DNA of 28,100 nt from Paludibacteraceae bacterium (lineage in GTDB: Bacteria > Bacteroidota > Bacteroidia > Bacteroidales > Paludibacteraceae): the NCBI GenBank assembly GCA_016297215.1, contig JAEDGZ010000027.1, positions 1 to 28,100 of the forward strand, given 5' to 3'. Below the pieces are notes generated by a model that saw only the letters and a list, made by a program, of their open reading frames with translations, searched no databases and was not told the DNA's origin. Position 1 is the stretch's first letter; each line of letters opens with the position of its first letter. Made by a program: the position numbers and the translations under genes. This document shows, one piece after another, positions 1-6,345 of the stretch.

Positions 1-1
1 T

Positions 2-436
2 TCACTTCACCCCCGAGTGCCCGAAGCCTCCTGCCCCTCGCTCGGTGTCGCTCAGCACCTCCACTTCCACCACTTCGGGCTGCTCATGTCGCGCGATGAC
101 CATCTGACAGATACGCTCCCCGGGGGCGATAGTCTGCGGCTCGTTGCTCAGGTTGATGAGGATAATCCCTACCTCTCCGCGGTAGTCGGCGTCAATAGTG
201 CCCGGGCTGTTCAGTACGGTGAGCCCGCGTTTGAGCGCCAAACCGCTGCGTGGACGAATCTGCGCCTCGTAGCCCTGCGGCAGTTCGATGAACAAGCCCG
301 TGGGCAGCAGTCGCCGCTCCATAGGCTGCAAGGTTACCTCCTCGCTGAGGTTGCACCGTATATCCATACCCGCCGCCTGCTCGCTCTCATACCGCGGCAA
401 AGGGTTATTGCTTTTATTAATGATTTTCAGTTGCAT
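2..436 (-). CDS. dut: dUTPase (deoxyuridine 5'-triphosphate nucleotidohydrolase)
   Basis: Hydrolyses dUTP to dUMP and pyrophosphate, keeping uracil out of DNA and supplying dUMP for thymidylate synthesis; cytosolic homotrimer. The 144 residues match the usual size of trimeric dUTPases. Visible family motifs are AGMDIR near residues 22-27, RPRSGLALK near 62-70, the GTIDADYRGEVG block near 79-90 (catalytic Asp in this block), and the C-terminal RGAGGFGHSG loop that closes over the nucleotide. The stop codon falls at bases 2-4, so the gene is complete. It lies 175 bp downstream of a lipid kinase gene on the same strand and may be co-transcribed with it, though the gap is full of short repeats. 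No promoter of its own was seen. Identification is firm. Confidence 0.97.
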   Translation of the reverse strand: MQLKIINKSNNPLPRYESEQAAGMDIRCNLSEEVTLQPMERRLLPTGLFIELPQGYEAQIRPRSGLALKRGLTVLNSPGTIDADYRGEVGIILINLSNEPQTIAPGERICQMVIARHEQPEVVEVEVLSDTERGAGGFGHSGVK

Positions 437-611
437 ATATAAAACTTCGTGTTTATAAGCGCTTCGCGCTGTATATAACTATCGTGTTGGGAACTTCGTG
501 TTTGCAACTCCGCTTCGCTTCGTGTACAGCCCCAAGGGGGCTTCTTTACAGCGCGTAGCGCTTTTGTACATTTACTTTCTTACAGCGCGTAGCGCTTTCT
601 TACACGCAGTC
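437..611. repeat. Intergenic repeat cluster between dut and the lipid kinase gene
   Basis: This 175-bp gap is made largely of short repeats. A 34-bp sequence at 492-525 (AACTTCGTGT, TTGCAACTCC, then two CTTCG units) recurs exactly at 1497-1530 and 1549-1582. A palindromic core AGCGCGTAGCGCT occurs twice, at about 550-562 and 584-596, each preceded by TTAC; a variant in the opposite orientation (AGCGCTTCGCGCT) lies at about 459-471. No coding sequence is supported. Confidence 0.8.
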
Positions 612-1493
612 TCAGAACCTCTTCTCCACCAGCACTCGCAGCCCGTCGGGCACTATCTTTATCCGTATATCCTTGGGCATCTCCACGGGGTCGCCGTCCA
701 CATGGAAGGGCGCCGCCTCTTCGCGCTCTAATAGCACCTCTTTCGCCCGCACGGTGTCCATGAACAGACTGTTGTCTATGCTCTTGGTGAAGAGCCGTAG
801 CGCCAGCCCCGCCGCACCTATCAGCGCCGAAGACGACATCATGCAGATATCCATCTTCCCGTCCTGGATACTCGCTTTGGGCGCGATATAAGCGTCGTTT
901 CCCCATTGCCCCGCGTTGGCGAAGGTGATGAGAAACGCTTTGTGGGTGATATCCAGCCCGTCGCCCGTGATATGATAGGTCTGCGACTTGTAGGTGAACG
1001 CGTCTCTCAGGATGTTCTCTATGTAGGTCTTCATCCCGCGCTTGCCCGCTACGGCAAAGTGGTCGGCTATCAGCGCATCGAACCCCGTGCCGCAGGTGCT
1101 GACGAAGAAACGGTCGTTCGCCAAGCCGTAGTCCACCGTGATGGGCTCGCAGCGGTTCAGCATCTCTATCGCGCGACTCACATGCACCGGCACGCCGATA
1201 TGCCTTGCGAAGCCGTTGCCGCTACCCATCGGCAGAATCCCCATCGCGGTCTGCGTATGGCGCAAGCCGCTTGCCACCTCGTTCACAGTGCCGTCACCGC
1301 CCACTGCCACCACTGAATCAAAACCCATGCGAGCGAACTGCTGCGCCAACTCCGTGGCGTGTCCCTGACGCTCCGTATAGACGATGTTCGGCAACCATTG
1401 CTCACTGTCCAGCGTCTGCTGAATCAACTTCGGCAGTTTGCGCTTATTCTGCGTACCCGATATAGGGTTGATGATAAAGGCGATATTTTTCAT
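612..1493 (-). CDS. Diacylglycerol kinase family lipid kinase (YegS/BmrU type)
   Basis: Predicted cytosolic or membrane-peripheral kinase that phosphorylates a lipid such as diacylglycerol or a related substrate using ATP. The 293 residues fit the YegS/Rv2252/BmrU family. The nucleotide-binding signature GGDGTVNEV lies near residues 64-72, and the glycine-rich GSGNGFARH near 91-99. The N-terminus (IAFIINPISG) is the usual first strand of the DAGK catalytic domain; the C-terminal half is the beta-sandwich domain, with DGKMDI and HVDGDP motifs. The substrate cannot be told from sequence. It is first in a minus-strand unit with dut and has a promoter at 1650-1680, giving a leader of about 150 nt that contains two exact copies of a 34-bp repeat. 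Confidence 0.92.
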   Translation of the reverse strand: MKNIAFIINPISGTQNKRKLPKLIQQTLDSEQWLPNIVYTERQGHATELAQQFARMGFDSVVAVGGDGTVNEVASGLRHTQTAMGILPMGSGNGFARHIGVPVHVSRAIEMLNRCEPITVDYGLANDRFFVSTCGTGFDALIADHFAVAGKRGMKTYIENILRDAFTYKSQTYHITGDGLDITHKAFLITFANAGQWGNDAYIAPKASIQDGKMDICMMSSSALIGAAGLALRLFTKSIDNSLFMDTVRAKEVLLEREEAAPFHVDGDPVEMPKDIRIKIVPDGLRVLVEKRF

Positions 1494-1496
1494 TAT

Positions 1497-1582
1497 AACT
1501 TCGTGTTTGCAACTCCGCTTCGCTTCGTGTTAGGAACTTCGTGTAAATAACTTCGTGTTTGCAACTCCGCTTCGCTTCGTGT
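1497..1582. repeat. Two exact copies of a 34-bp repeat
   Basis: Copies at 1497-1530 and 1549-1582 are identical to each other and to a third at 492-525, so the lipid kinase gene is bracketed by them in the same orientation. Between the two copies is a partial unit (GGAACTTCGTGT at 1533-1544). They lie in the predicted 5' leader of the lipid kinase mRNA, reading in antisense. Confidence 0.85.
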
Positions 1583-1592
1583 TACCGGTTCA

Positions 1593-1615
1593 TTATACGA
1601 TAATTATGTATTAAA
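1593..1615 (+). repeat. Degenerate copy of the murD-upstream repeat
   Basis: These 23 bases match 20 of 23 positions of the 36-bp repeat that flanks the GxxExxY gene at 13211-13996 (core ACGATAATTAT followed by TTAAA). The element is therefore dispersed in the genome and not confined to the murD locus. Confidence 0.5.
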
Positions 1616-1649
1616 GAAAGTCAGCACAATAGTGTCAAAATTTCCGCTG

Positions 1650-1680
1650 CAAATTTACCACTTTTTTTTGATATATGCAA
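1650..1680 (-). promoter_or_regulatory. Promoter of the lipid kinase-dut unit
   Basis: On the minus strand, TTG (1678-1680), a 20-base spacer and TAAATTTG (1650-1657) fit the Bacteroidota consensus TTTG-N19-21-TAnnTTTG. The spacer carries ATATC followed by eight A, a pattern shared with other promoters in this window. The predicted start is near 1643, about 150 nt before the kinase start codon. It is divergent from the promoter at 1738. Confidence 0.7.
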
Positions 1681-1737
1681 GATTCGTTGTTTTTTTGTTA
1701 ATTTTTTGAGTTAATTCGTGTTTGAATTGGAATACTA

Positions 1738-1769
1738 TTTGTTTATTTGTGAAAATAATGCTATCTTTG
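1738..1769 (+). promoter_or_regulatory. Promoter of the DUF4301 gene
   Basis: TTTG (1738-1741), a 20-base spacer and TATCTTTG (1762-1769) match the Bacteroidota vegetative promoter. The leader to the start codon at 1980 is about 200 nt and contains the GC-rich repeat at 1797-1875. Confidence 0.72.
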
Positions 1770-1796
1770 CGTGCGTGTTTAGCAGGATGTCGGCGC

Positions 1797-1875
1797 GTAT
1801 TTGACAATTTGCTATATGGCGAGATACCCGCGTCCCCAGACAATTCAGCAAGCGGGGACGCCTGCATACTCGGAC
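1797..1875 (+). repeat. GC-rich dispersed repeat, copy A
   Basis: A TTGACAATTT lead is followed by GGCGAGA, CCCGCGTCCCCAG, a short A/T-rich loop and GCGGGGACGCCTGC then CTCGGACAT. CGCGTCCCC and GGGGACGC are inverted arms, so the RNA would fold. The nearest relative is at 4187-4287; core copies occur at 3460-3487, 17471-17500 (inside murG) and 22353-22382 (inverted). Confidence 0.8.
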
Positions 1876-1979
1876 ATCTCTATGGTGCGGCCTGGAGACC
1901 GTACCTCCTTACATAGAAGGCGGGGGCACCTGCGCAGCCGGGAAACATTGAAACTTAAAACTAAAACTTATAGTCTATC

Positions 1980-3329
1980 ATGAACACAGTCTTCACTCCC
2001 CAAGACCTTGAGCAGTTAGAGGCTCGAGGCATCAGCGTGGCGAAAGCCGAAGAGCAACTGGAGTATTTCCGCACAGGTTTCCCTGCATTAGACATCGTAG
2101 CAGCCGCCTCCACCAAAGATGGTATCCTCGCCCCTACGAAGAAAGAGCAGGACGAGTATATCCGCATCTGGGAGGAGTACCTCGCTGAGGGACACAAAAT
2201 CTTGAAGTTCGTCCCCGCCAGCGGCGCGGCGAGCCGTATGTTCAAGAACCTCTTCCAGTACCTCGAAGATGGCGAAGAGACGGCTTTCATACAGGAGTTC
2301 CTCACCCATATCGATGACTTCGCTTTCGGCGACCAACTCGCCGGCAAAAGCGGTCAGGACGCAGTGCGCTTCCTCCTCGAAGACATGCACTACGGCGACC
2401 TGCCCAAAGGTTTGCTCCTCTTCCATAAATACAAAGACGGTCCCCGCACTCCCGCGTTGGAGCACATGGTGGAAGGCGCACTCTACGCAGCGAGCAACGG
2501 CATGGTGCACCTCCATTTCACCGTCTCCCACCAGCACCTGCCCCTCTTCCGTCAGCATATAGCAGACCACCTGCAAGCCTTCGAGACCAAGTACGGCGTG
2601 CGCTTCGACATCTCCTTCTCTGAGCAACTGCCCAGCACCGATACGCTCGCTGCTAACCCCGACGGCACCCCCTTCCGCGACAAAAACGGCAAACTCCTCT
2701 TCCGCCCGGGCGGACACGGAGCACTCATCGAGAACCTCAACGCACAGGACGCCGATGTCATCTTCGTGAAGAACATCGACAACGTGGTGCCCGACCGTCT
2801 GAAGAAAGACACCGTGCGCTACAAGCAGATTCTCGCCGGCGTACTCGTAGCAGAGCAGAAACGGGTCTTCGCTCGCCTGCAAGACCCCACTATCTCTGAC
2901 GAGGAGCGCGAGCGCCTCAACCGTCCTATCCGCGTCTGCGGCGTGGTGAAGAACACGGGCGAACCCGGCGGCGGTCCCTTCCTCGTACGCGATGCAGACG
3001 GCACTATCAGCCGACAGATTCTCGAGTCCTCGCAGATAGCCGACCCCGCTCTCATGGCGCAAGCGACTCACTTCAATCCCGTGGACCTCGTATGCGCTAC
3101 GCGCGATGTCAACGGCAAACCCTTCCACCTCCCCGACTATGTGGACCCGCAGACGGGCTTCATCTCCCAGAAGTCGAAGGACGGCAAAGAACTACTCGCG
3201 CTTGAGTTACCGGGCTTGTGGAACGGTGCGATGGCGAAGTGGAACACCCTCTTCGTAGAAGTGCCCGTCAGCACTTTCAACCCCGTCAAGACGGTCAACG
3301 ACCTCCTCCGCCTCCAGCACCAAGGCTAA
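1980..3329 (+). CDS. DUF4301 family protein
   Basis: A 449-residue soluble protein with no signal peptide or membrane segment, matching the DUF4301 family typical of Bacteroidota. Function is not established. A segment near residues 76-90, FVPASGAASRMFK, recalls the glycine-rich nucleotide-binding loop of sugar nucleotidyltransferases, and RPGGHGALIENL near 241-252 is another conserved-looking block; reading this as a nucleotidyltransferase-like fold is inference only. It is a single-gene unit: a good promoter lies at 1738-1769 and a hairpin terminator at 3353-3388. The start at 1980 leaves an intact N-terminus (MNTVFTPQDLEQLEARGI) of the kind seen in relatives. Confidence 0.85.
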   Translation: MNTVFTPQDLEQLEARGISVAKAEEQLEYFRTGFPALDIVAAASTKDGILAPTKKEQDEYIRIWEEYLAEGHKILKFVPASGAASRMFKNLFQYLEDGEETAFIQEFLTHIDDFAFGDQLAGKSGQDAVRFLLEDMHYGDLPKGLLLFHKYKDGPRTPALEHMVEGALYAASNGMVHLHFTVSHQHLPLFRQHIADHLQAFETKYGVRFDISFSEQLPSTDTLAANPDGTPFRDKNGKLLFRPGGHGALIENLNAQDADVIFVKNIDNVVPDRLKKDTVRYKQILAGVLVAEQKRVFARLQDPTISDEERERLNRPIRVCGVVKNTGEPGGGPFLVRDADGTISRQILESSQIADPALMAQATHFNPVDLVCATRDVNGKPFHLPDYVDPQTGFISQKSKDGKELLALELPGLWNGAMAKWNTLFVEVPVSTFNPVKTVNDLLRLQHQG

Positions 3330-3352
3330 ACTTATACACTATACGACAAGGA

Positions 3353-3388
3353 GGCTGTCTAACGAGTTTTGTTAGGCAGTCTCTTTTT
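3353..3388 (+). terminator. Rho-independent terminator after the DUF4301 gene
   Basis: GGCTGTCTAAC (3353-3363) pairs with GTTAGGCAGTC (3371-3381), one G-U pair, across a 7-base loop, followed by TCTTTTTG. It begins 23 bases after the stop codon. Confidence 0.85.
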
Positions 3389-3496
3389 GTTTGTGAGTGG
3401 CTTGCAGGGGGGAGTCGGCGGGGAGCGATATAGCGCCGCAGGCGATATATCGCGGCGGCGAAGGGCAGGGGACGCCTGCGCACCCGAGCATTGCTG
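3389..3496. repeat. Intergenic repeats, including GC-rich core copy B
   Basis: The gap between convergent genes holds an inverted repeat GCGATATA/TATATCGC (about 3426-3452) and the dispersed core GGGGACGCCTGCGCACCCG at about 3466-3484, the same core found at 1840-1870, 4260-4287, 17471-17500 and, inverted, 22353-22382. Confidence 0.65.
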
Positions 3497-3802
3497 CTAC
3501 TTGGCTTTGGGCTTTGGGGAATGCTTTGGGGAAAGTTTGCGGAAGAGTCGCTTCAGGAGTGAGAGCAACAATGCTCCCTTGCTCAGTTTCGGTGTGAAGA
3601 CCGAGACCGGCGTGAAGAAAGAAACAAGGGATGAGAAAGTTTGTCCTACGCTGCGGAAGCGGTTCAACACATGATTGATGTTACGCTGTATGCCTGCGGC
3701 ATCTCGCTGCAAGTCAGCCTGCTGACGGTCGGCGCGCTGCTGCAAAGTTTGTCTTGCAGCGGCAATATCATCCAAGGAGCGGATTTTACTGAGATCAGGC
3801 AT
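3497..3802 (-). CDS. Small basic hypothetical protein, YqjK-like position
   Basis: A 101-residue protein of unknown function. The first two thirds are polar and helix-prone (residues 11-50, rich in Arg, Gln and Ala). The C-terminus is strongly basic (KRLFRKLSPKHSPKPKAK). A weakly hydrophobic stretch lies near residues 56-85. The start codon overlaps the end of the upstream holin-like gene by 8 bp, and GGAGGT lies just before the ATG, so translation is probably coupled. In enterobacteria the yqjD-yqjE-yqjK operon has the same order: a membrane-anchored helical protein, a holin-III-like protein and a short basic protein. The equivalence is positional, not proven homology. Confidence 0.7.
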   Translation of the reverse strand: MPDLSKIRSLDDIAAARQTLQQRADRQQADLQRDAAGIQRNINHVLNRFRSVGQTFSSLVSFFTPVSVFTPKLSKGALLLSLLKRLFRKLSPKHSPKPKAK

Positions 3803-4202
3803 GGGTTACCTCCTTTCCATTTGCCTCACCGGTCGAAGTATCATCGTGGCTAAACAAGATTCCACTCAATGCGGCTACCATGGGGTTGATGAACCATTGC
3901 TTGCGGAACAGAACAGCCAATATCAGTAGCAATAGGCAAACACCACCTATGATAAGGAAGGATGCCCATAGCGGCAGCCACTGCGCCAAGACGAAAGCCA
4001 ACGTTATCGCGCCAAAGCCGAGCACCGCAAAGAGCAATAGGATTACGACCAAAGCAAAGAGTATCAGCCCGATAATCTTACTCAGTTTCTCCAGCAGCCC
4101 GAGGCGCAAGAGGTCATACTGCGTATTCAGATACGCGCGGGTATCGGCAAGCAGTTTTTGGTATTGTTCGTCGGAAAGCATAGTGATTTGACAATTTGAC
4201 AA
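3795..4202 (-). CDS. Phage holin III superfamily (DUF1469/YqjE-like) membrane protein
   Basis: A 135-residue protein with a cytosolic N-terminal helix (residues 1-42), two adjacent membrane segments (about 43-72 and 77-103) and a polar C-terminal tail. This layout and sequence fit the family called putative holin superfamily III, which in chromosomes is usually a housekeeping or stress-associated membrane protein and not a lysis holin. It is the middle gene of a three-gene minus-strand unit with a YtxH protein upstream and a small basic protein overlapping downstream. No phage genes are nearby, so a prophage origin is not supported. Confidence 0.85.
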   Translation of the reverse strand: MSNCQITMLSDEQYQKLLADTRAYLNTQYDLLRLGLLEKLSKIIGLILFALVVILLLFAVLGFGAITLAFVLAQWLPLWASFLIIGGVCLLLLILAVLFRKQWFINPMVAALSGILFSHDDTSTGEANGKEVTHA

Positions 4203-4287
4203 TTTACTATTTGACCAACCGCGGGCGAGACGCCCGCGTCCCCAGTGTTTTTTAGCAGGCGGGGATGCCTGCGCACGCCGGACGTAG
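4187..4287 (+). repeat. GC-rich dispersed repeat, copy C
   Basis: TTGACAATTT occurs twice, then GGCGAGACGCCCGCGTCCCC, a T-rich loop and GCAGGCGGGGATGCCTGC ending GCCGGACGT. It aligns through its length with copy A at 1797-1875. It lies between the holin-like gene and the YtxH gene and overlaps the first codons of the holin-like gene. Confidence 0.82.
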
Positions 4288-4545
4288 TTACTCTTTGTCG
4301 GCGAGGGCTTCGTCCACGGCGGCTTCGAGTTCTTCGTCAGTGAAGTAGTCGTGGAGGCGTGCTTTCACTTTGGCGACGAAAGCATCCCACTCGTTGTGAT
4401 CAAGATACAAGCCCTTCTCTTTGGCAAGGGCGATAATCTGCGCGCGTGTCTCCGCGCCACTCTTCGGGGCAGTCAGCAGAGCGACTGCTGCGCCAACCAA
4501 TGCACCTCCGGCAAAGGCAGCGAATAATTTTGCTAAGTCTTTCAT
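4288..4545 (-). CDS. YtxH domain-containing protein
   Basis: An 85-residue protein whose N-terminal membrane segment (residues 5-26, glycine and alanine rich) is followed by TAPKSGAETR, the hallmark of YtxH proteins, and then by an acidic helical tail (residues 35-85). YtxH members are small membrane-anchored proteins often tied to general stress in Firmicutes; the biochemical role is unknown. It is the first gene of the minus-strand trio at 3497-4545. No clear TAnnTTTG promoter was found; the 170-bp upstream gap contains GTGGTTAGTGGTTAGTG repeats and a purine-rich hairpin. Confidence 0.88.
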   Translation of the reverse strand: MKDLAKLFAAFAGGALVGAAVALLTAPKSGAETRAQIIALAKEKGLYLDHNEWDAFVAKVKARLHDYFTDEELEAAVDEALADKE

Positions 4546-4567
4546 AGGGGTTGAGAGTTTAGTGGTT

Positions 4568-4616
4568 AGTGGTTAGTGTTTCTCCCTGCCTCTCTAAGGG
4601 AGGAGTTTTTGGGAGG
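4568..4616. repeat. GTGGTTA repeats and CTCCC/GGGAG hairpin
   Basis: AGTGGTTAGTGGTTAGTG (about 4560-4578) resembles a motif at 20131-20151. It is followed by CTCCCTGCCTCTCTAAGGGAGG, an imperfect palindrome of the same kind as those at 7921-7983, 10167-10198 and 11865-11900. Confidence 0.6.
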
Positions 4617-4683
4617 TATATTTGGAATCTTACAAATATCGTACCACAAAGCAAGTTTGCGCCATATAACCCATTTATTTAGC

Positions 4684-4714
4684 AAAAAAGACAGCCTTGT
4701 GGGCTGTCTTTTTT
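4684..4714 (-). terminator. Bidirectional terminator after rpsO
   Basis: GACAGCC (4690-4696) and GGCTGTC (4702-4708) form a perfect 7-bp stem flanked by six A on the left and six T on the right. It works on the minus strand immediately after the rpsO stop and could act in both directions. Confidence 0.9.
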
Positions 4715-4715
4715 G

Positions 4716-4985
4716 TTACTTACGGATACCGAGTTGTTTGATGATAGCGCGGTAACGCTCGATGTCCTTCTCTTTGAGGTAGTCAAGCAAGCGACGACGC
4801 TTACCTACCAGCGTAGTCAGCGCACGCTCTGTACCGAAGTCCTTGCGGTTGTTCTTCAGGTGCTCGGTGAGGTGGTTGATGCGGAAGGTAAAGAGCGCGA
4901 TTTGGCTCTCAGCGGAGCCGGTGTTCTTTGCGTCGTTGCCGTACTGTGCGAACAACTCTGCTTTCTTTTCAGAAGTCAAGTACAT
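4716..4985 (-). CDS. rpsO: 30S ribosomal protein S15
   Basis: S15 binds the central domain of 16S rRNA early in 30S assembly. The ATG at 4983-4985 gives 89 residues, exactly the family size, beginning MYLTSEKKAELF; an in-frame upstream ATG at 5015 would add ten residues foreign to the family and is rejected. The conserved core FRINHLTEHLKNNRKD and the C-terminal GKRRRLLDYLKEKDIERYR are intact. It has its own promoter at 5114-5145 and a terminator at 4684-4714. The leader is about 120 nt, with a triple TTTACGA repeat, and could hold an autoregulatory S15 site. Confidence 0.97.
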   Translation of the reverse strand: MYLTSEKKAELFAQYGNDAKNTGSAESQIALFTFRINHLTEHLKNNRKDFGTERALTTLVGKRRRLLDYLKEKDIERYRAIIKQLGIRK

Positions 4986-5040
4986 GACAATAAATAAAAT
5001 TGATAAGTTAAACAATCACAACAAAGCAACACACAAGAAA

Positions 5041-5061
5041 TTTACGATTTACGATTTACGA
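5041..5061. repeat. Triple TTTACGA heptamer in the rpsO leader
   Basis: Three head-to-tail copies of TTTACGA (TCGTAAA in the mRNA), followed by TTTTC. They lie in the transcribed leader about 55-75 nt before the rpsO start codon. Confidence 0.85.
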
Positions 5062-5113
5062 TTTTCAAGGTAGAAACTTCGTTGCATTTATGCTTTCGCA
5101 GGGAAAGCGGGTG

Positions 5114-5145
5114 CAAAGGTACGCAAATTATTTGAATTATGCAAA
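5114..5145 (-). promoter_or_regulatory. rpsO promoter
   Basis: On the minus strand: TTTG (5142-5145), exactly 20 bases, TACCTTTG (5114-5121). The predicted start near 5107 gives a leader of about 120 nt. The -33 box begins only 10 bp beyond the stop codon of the upstream coiled-coil gene, with no terminator between. Confidence 0.8.
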
Positions 5146-5155
5146 TAATTCGGTA

Positions 5156-6031
5156 TTATTTTTTAATTTGGAAGGGGAAAGAGCCGATTAAGTTGCCGTC
5201 TGCGAAGAAATCGGCGTTGTAGTAGCCCGTTTCGGGTGCTTCACTGAGCGACCAATAGATGGTACCAAAGAACTCCTCGCCTGCGTATTCGAAATCTTGC
5301 GCCATGGTGTAGCCAATCTCGCTGTTTTCAAAGGGGAAGAGCTTGTCGGGGTCTTCTCCGAGGAGGTTTCCGTTGGGGTCGATGAGTCGGACATAGAGAG
5401 TCTTCATGCCGGGGTCGCAAGTGATGTTTTTGGCGATGGTATAGTCGAACTGCCACTTGCGTATCTGACTGACAATGCGCGTTTTACGGTCGTTTTTATT
5501 GAGCGTGATGAGCGTGCAACTATTGAGTTCGAGCATGGAGGCACGCAGGACAGTCTCGGTGAGTTGGGTGTTGGTTTGCGTGAGTTGCTCGTTGTGTTGC
5601 GCGAGTTGGCGGTTGTTTTGTCTATATTGCTGATTTTCAGCAGTTAGTCGTTGGTTGGTGGCATTGAGGGAGTCGATTTGTCGCACATATTCGACCATGA
5701 CCGCTCGGACGGTGGCGAGTTCTTTCTTGAGTTCTGCGATGCGTCGGGCGTTGGTGGCTTTTGTGATGCGCAACTCCTCCAAGAGGTCTTGCACGCGCTG
5801 TTGTTCGCGGGAGAGGAGGTCTTGTAGGGAGTCGTTTTGGATGCTCATGTTTTGGTATCCGTCGAACTGTATGGCGAGGTCTTCGTACTCCTCTTGGAGT
5901 TCGGATTTTTCGTACTCCATGAGTTCCACCACTTCGTTCATTTCTTGGCGCTGGCGGAAGTTGAGGAAGATGAGTGCTGCGATGCCGAAGAGCAGGATAA
6001 TGATGACGGGTATAACGATTTTTTTGTTCAT
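5156..6031 (-). CDS. Membrane-anchored coiled-coil protein, function unknown
   Basis: A 291-residue protein of no family I can name. Residues 4-25 form one hydrophobic segment (an uncleaved anchor; the charge distribution suggests the rest faces the periplasm). Residues 28-165 are a long coiled coil rich in Glu, Gln and Asn, including near-repeats such as QNNRQLAQHNEQLTQTNTQL. Residues 170-291 form a compact, probably beta-rich C-terminal domain with TLYVRLIDPNGNLLG and FGTIYWSLSEAPETGYYNAD. The layout suggests a spacer or scaffold carrying a small globular domain across the periplasm. It has its own promoter at 6060-6091 and reads towards rpsO. Similar conserved hypotheticals are common in Bacteroidales. 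Confidence 0.75.
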   Translation of the reverse strand: MNKKIVIPVIIILLFGIAALIFLNFRQRQEMNEVVELMEYEKSELQEEYEDLAIQFDGYQNMSIQNDSLQDLLSREQQRVQDLLEELRITKATNARRIAELKKELATVRAVMVEYVRQIDSLNATNQRLTAENQQYRQNNRQLAQHNEQLTQTNTQLTETVLRASMLELNSCTLITLNKNDRKTRIVSQIRKWQFDYTIAKNITCDPGMKTLYVRLIDPNGNLLGEDPDKLFPFENSEIGYTMAQDFEYAGEEFFGTIYWSLSEAPETGYYNADFFADGNLIGSFPFQIKK

Positions 6032-6059
6032 AGTTGTCGTGTTTTTGCGATTGCGGGTG

Positions 6060-6091
6060 CAAAATTAGTGTTTTTTTTCGAGATGTGCAAA
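6060..6091 (-). promoter_or_regulatory. Promoter of the coiled-coil gene
   Basis: On the minus strand: TTTG (6088-6091), 20 bases containing eight A, TAATTTTG (6060-6067). The leader to the ATG at 6031 is about 20 nt. Confidence 0.78.
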
Positions 6092-6166
6092 TGTTTGGTA
6101 GGGTATTGCAGATAATTTCGGGCGGGTCAAGTGATTGTGTGTGGTTGAGGTCTGTTTGAGATGTCG

Positions 6167-6190
6167 CTTCCCCCACTTTCATCCACTTTG
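6167..6190 (-). promoter_or_regulatory. Candidate distal MraZ boxes
   Basis: Read on the minus strand, AAAGTGGATG is followed directly by AAAGTGGGGG, two boxes exactly 10 bp apart. Known MraZ operators are 10-bp-phased repeats (TGGG boxes in E. coli, AAAGTG boxes in Mollicutes). They lie about 130 bp upstream of the mraZ promoter and also upstream of the divergent coiled-coil gene. Confidence 0.5.
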
Positions 6191-6282
6191 TTTATAAATT
6201 ATGTATTTTATTGAATTATTGCACTTTACCATACTGTTTGAATTGTCGAAAGTATGTTAATAAGATTGAAGATAATTTTTTT

Positions 6283-6300
6283 GTGGTGAAAAGTGGGGAA
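6283..6300 (+). promoter_or_regulatory. Candidate MraZ operator at the mraZ promoter
   Basis: GTGGTGAAAA is followed by GTGGGGAA, so GTGG starts at 6283 and again at 6293, one helical turn apart. They cover the position where the -33 element would be expected, which fits autorepression by MraZ. Confidence 0.55.
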
Positions 6301-6317
6301 ATATCATTTTTTTTTCG

Positions 6318-6325
6318 TATCTTTG
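6318..6325 (+). promoter_or_regulatory. -7 element of the dcw cluster promoter
   Basis: TATCTTTG matches TAnnTTTG. It is preceded by TATC, A, nine T and CG, the same TATC-plus-homopolymer spacing seen at other promoters here. No good TTTG is present 20 bases upstream; the GTGG box occupies that site, which may mean weak basal activity. Confidence 0.68.
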
Positions 6326-6345
6326 CAGCGGAATTTGAAGTAAAT

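Noticed and set aside
3795..4202. Prophage remnant suggested by the holin-like protein
   Set aside because: The holin III superfamily has many chromosomal stress-type members, and no lysin, integrase, capsid or tail gene is near.
4617..4624. Plus-strand TATATTTG as a promoter
   Set aside because: It matches the -7 box but has no TTTG about 20 bases upstream and leads only to a terminator and the antisense of rpsO.
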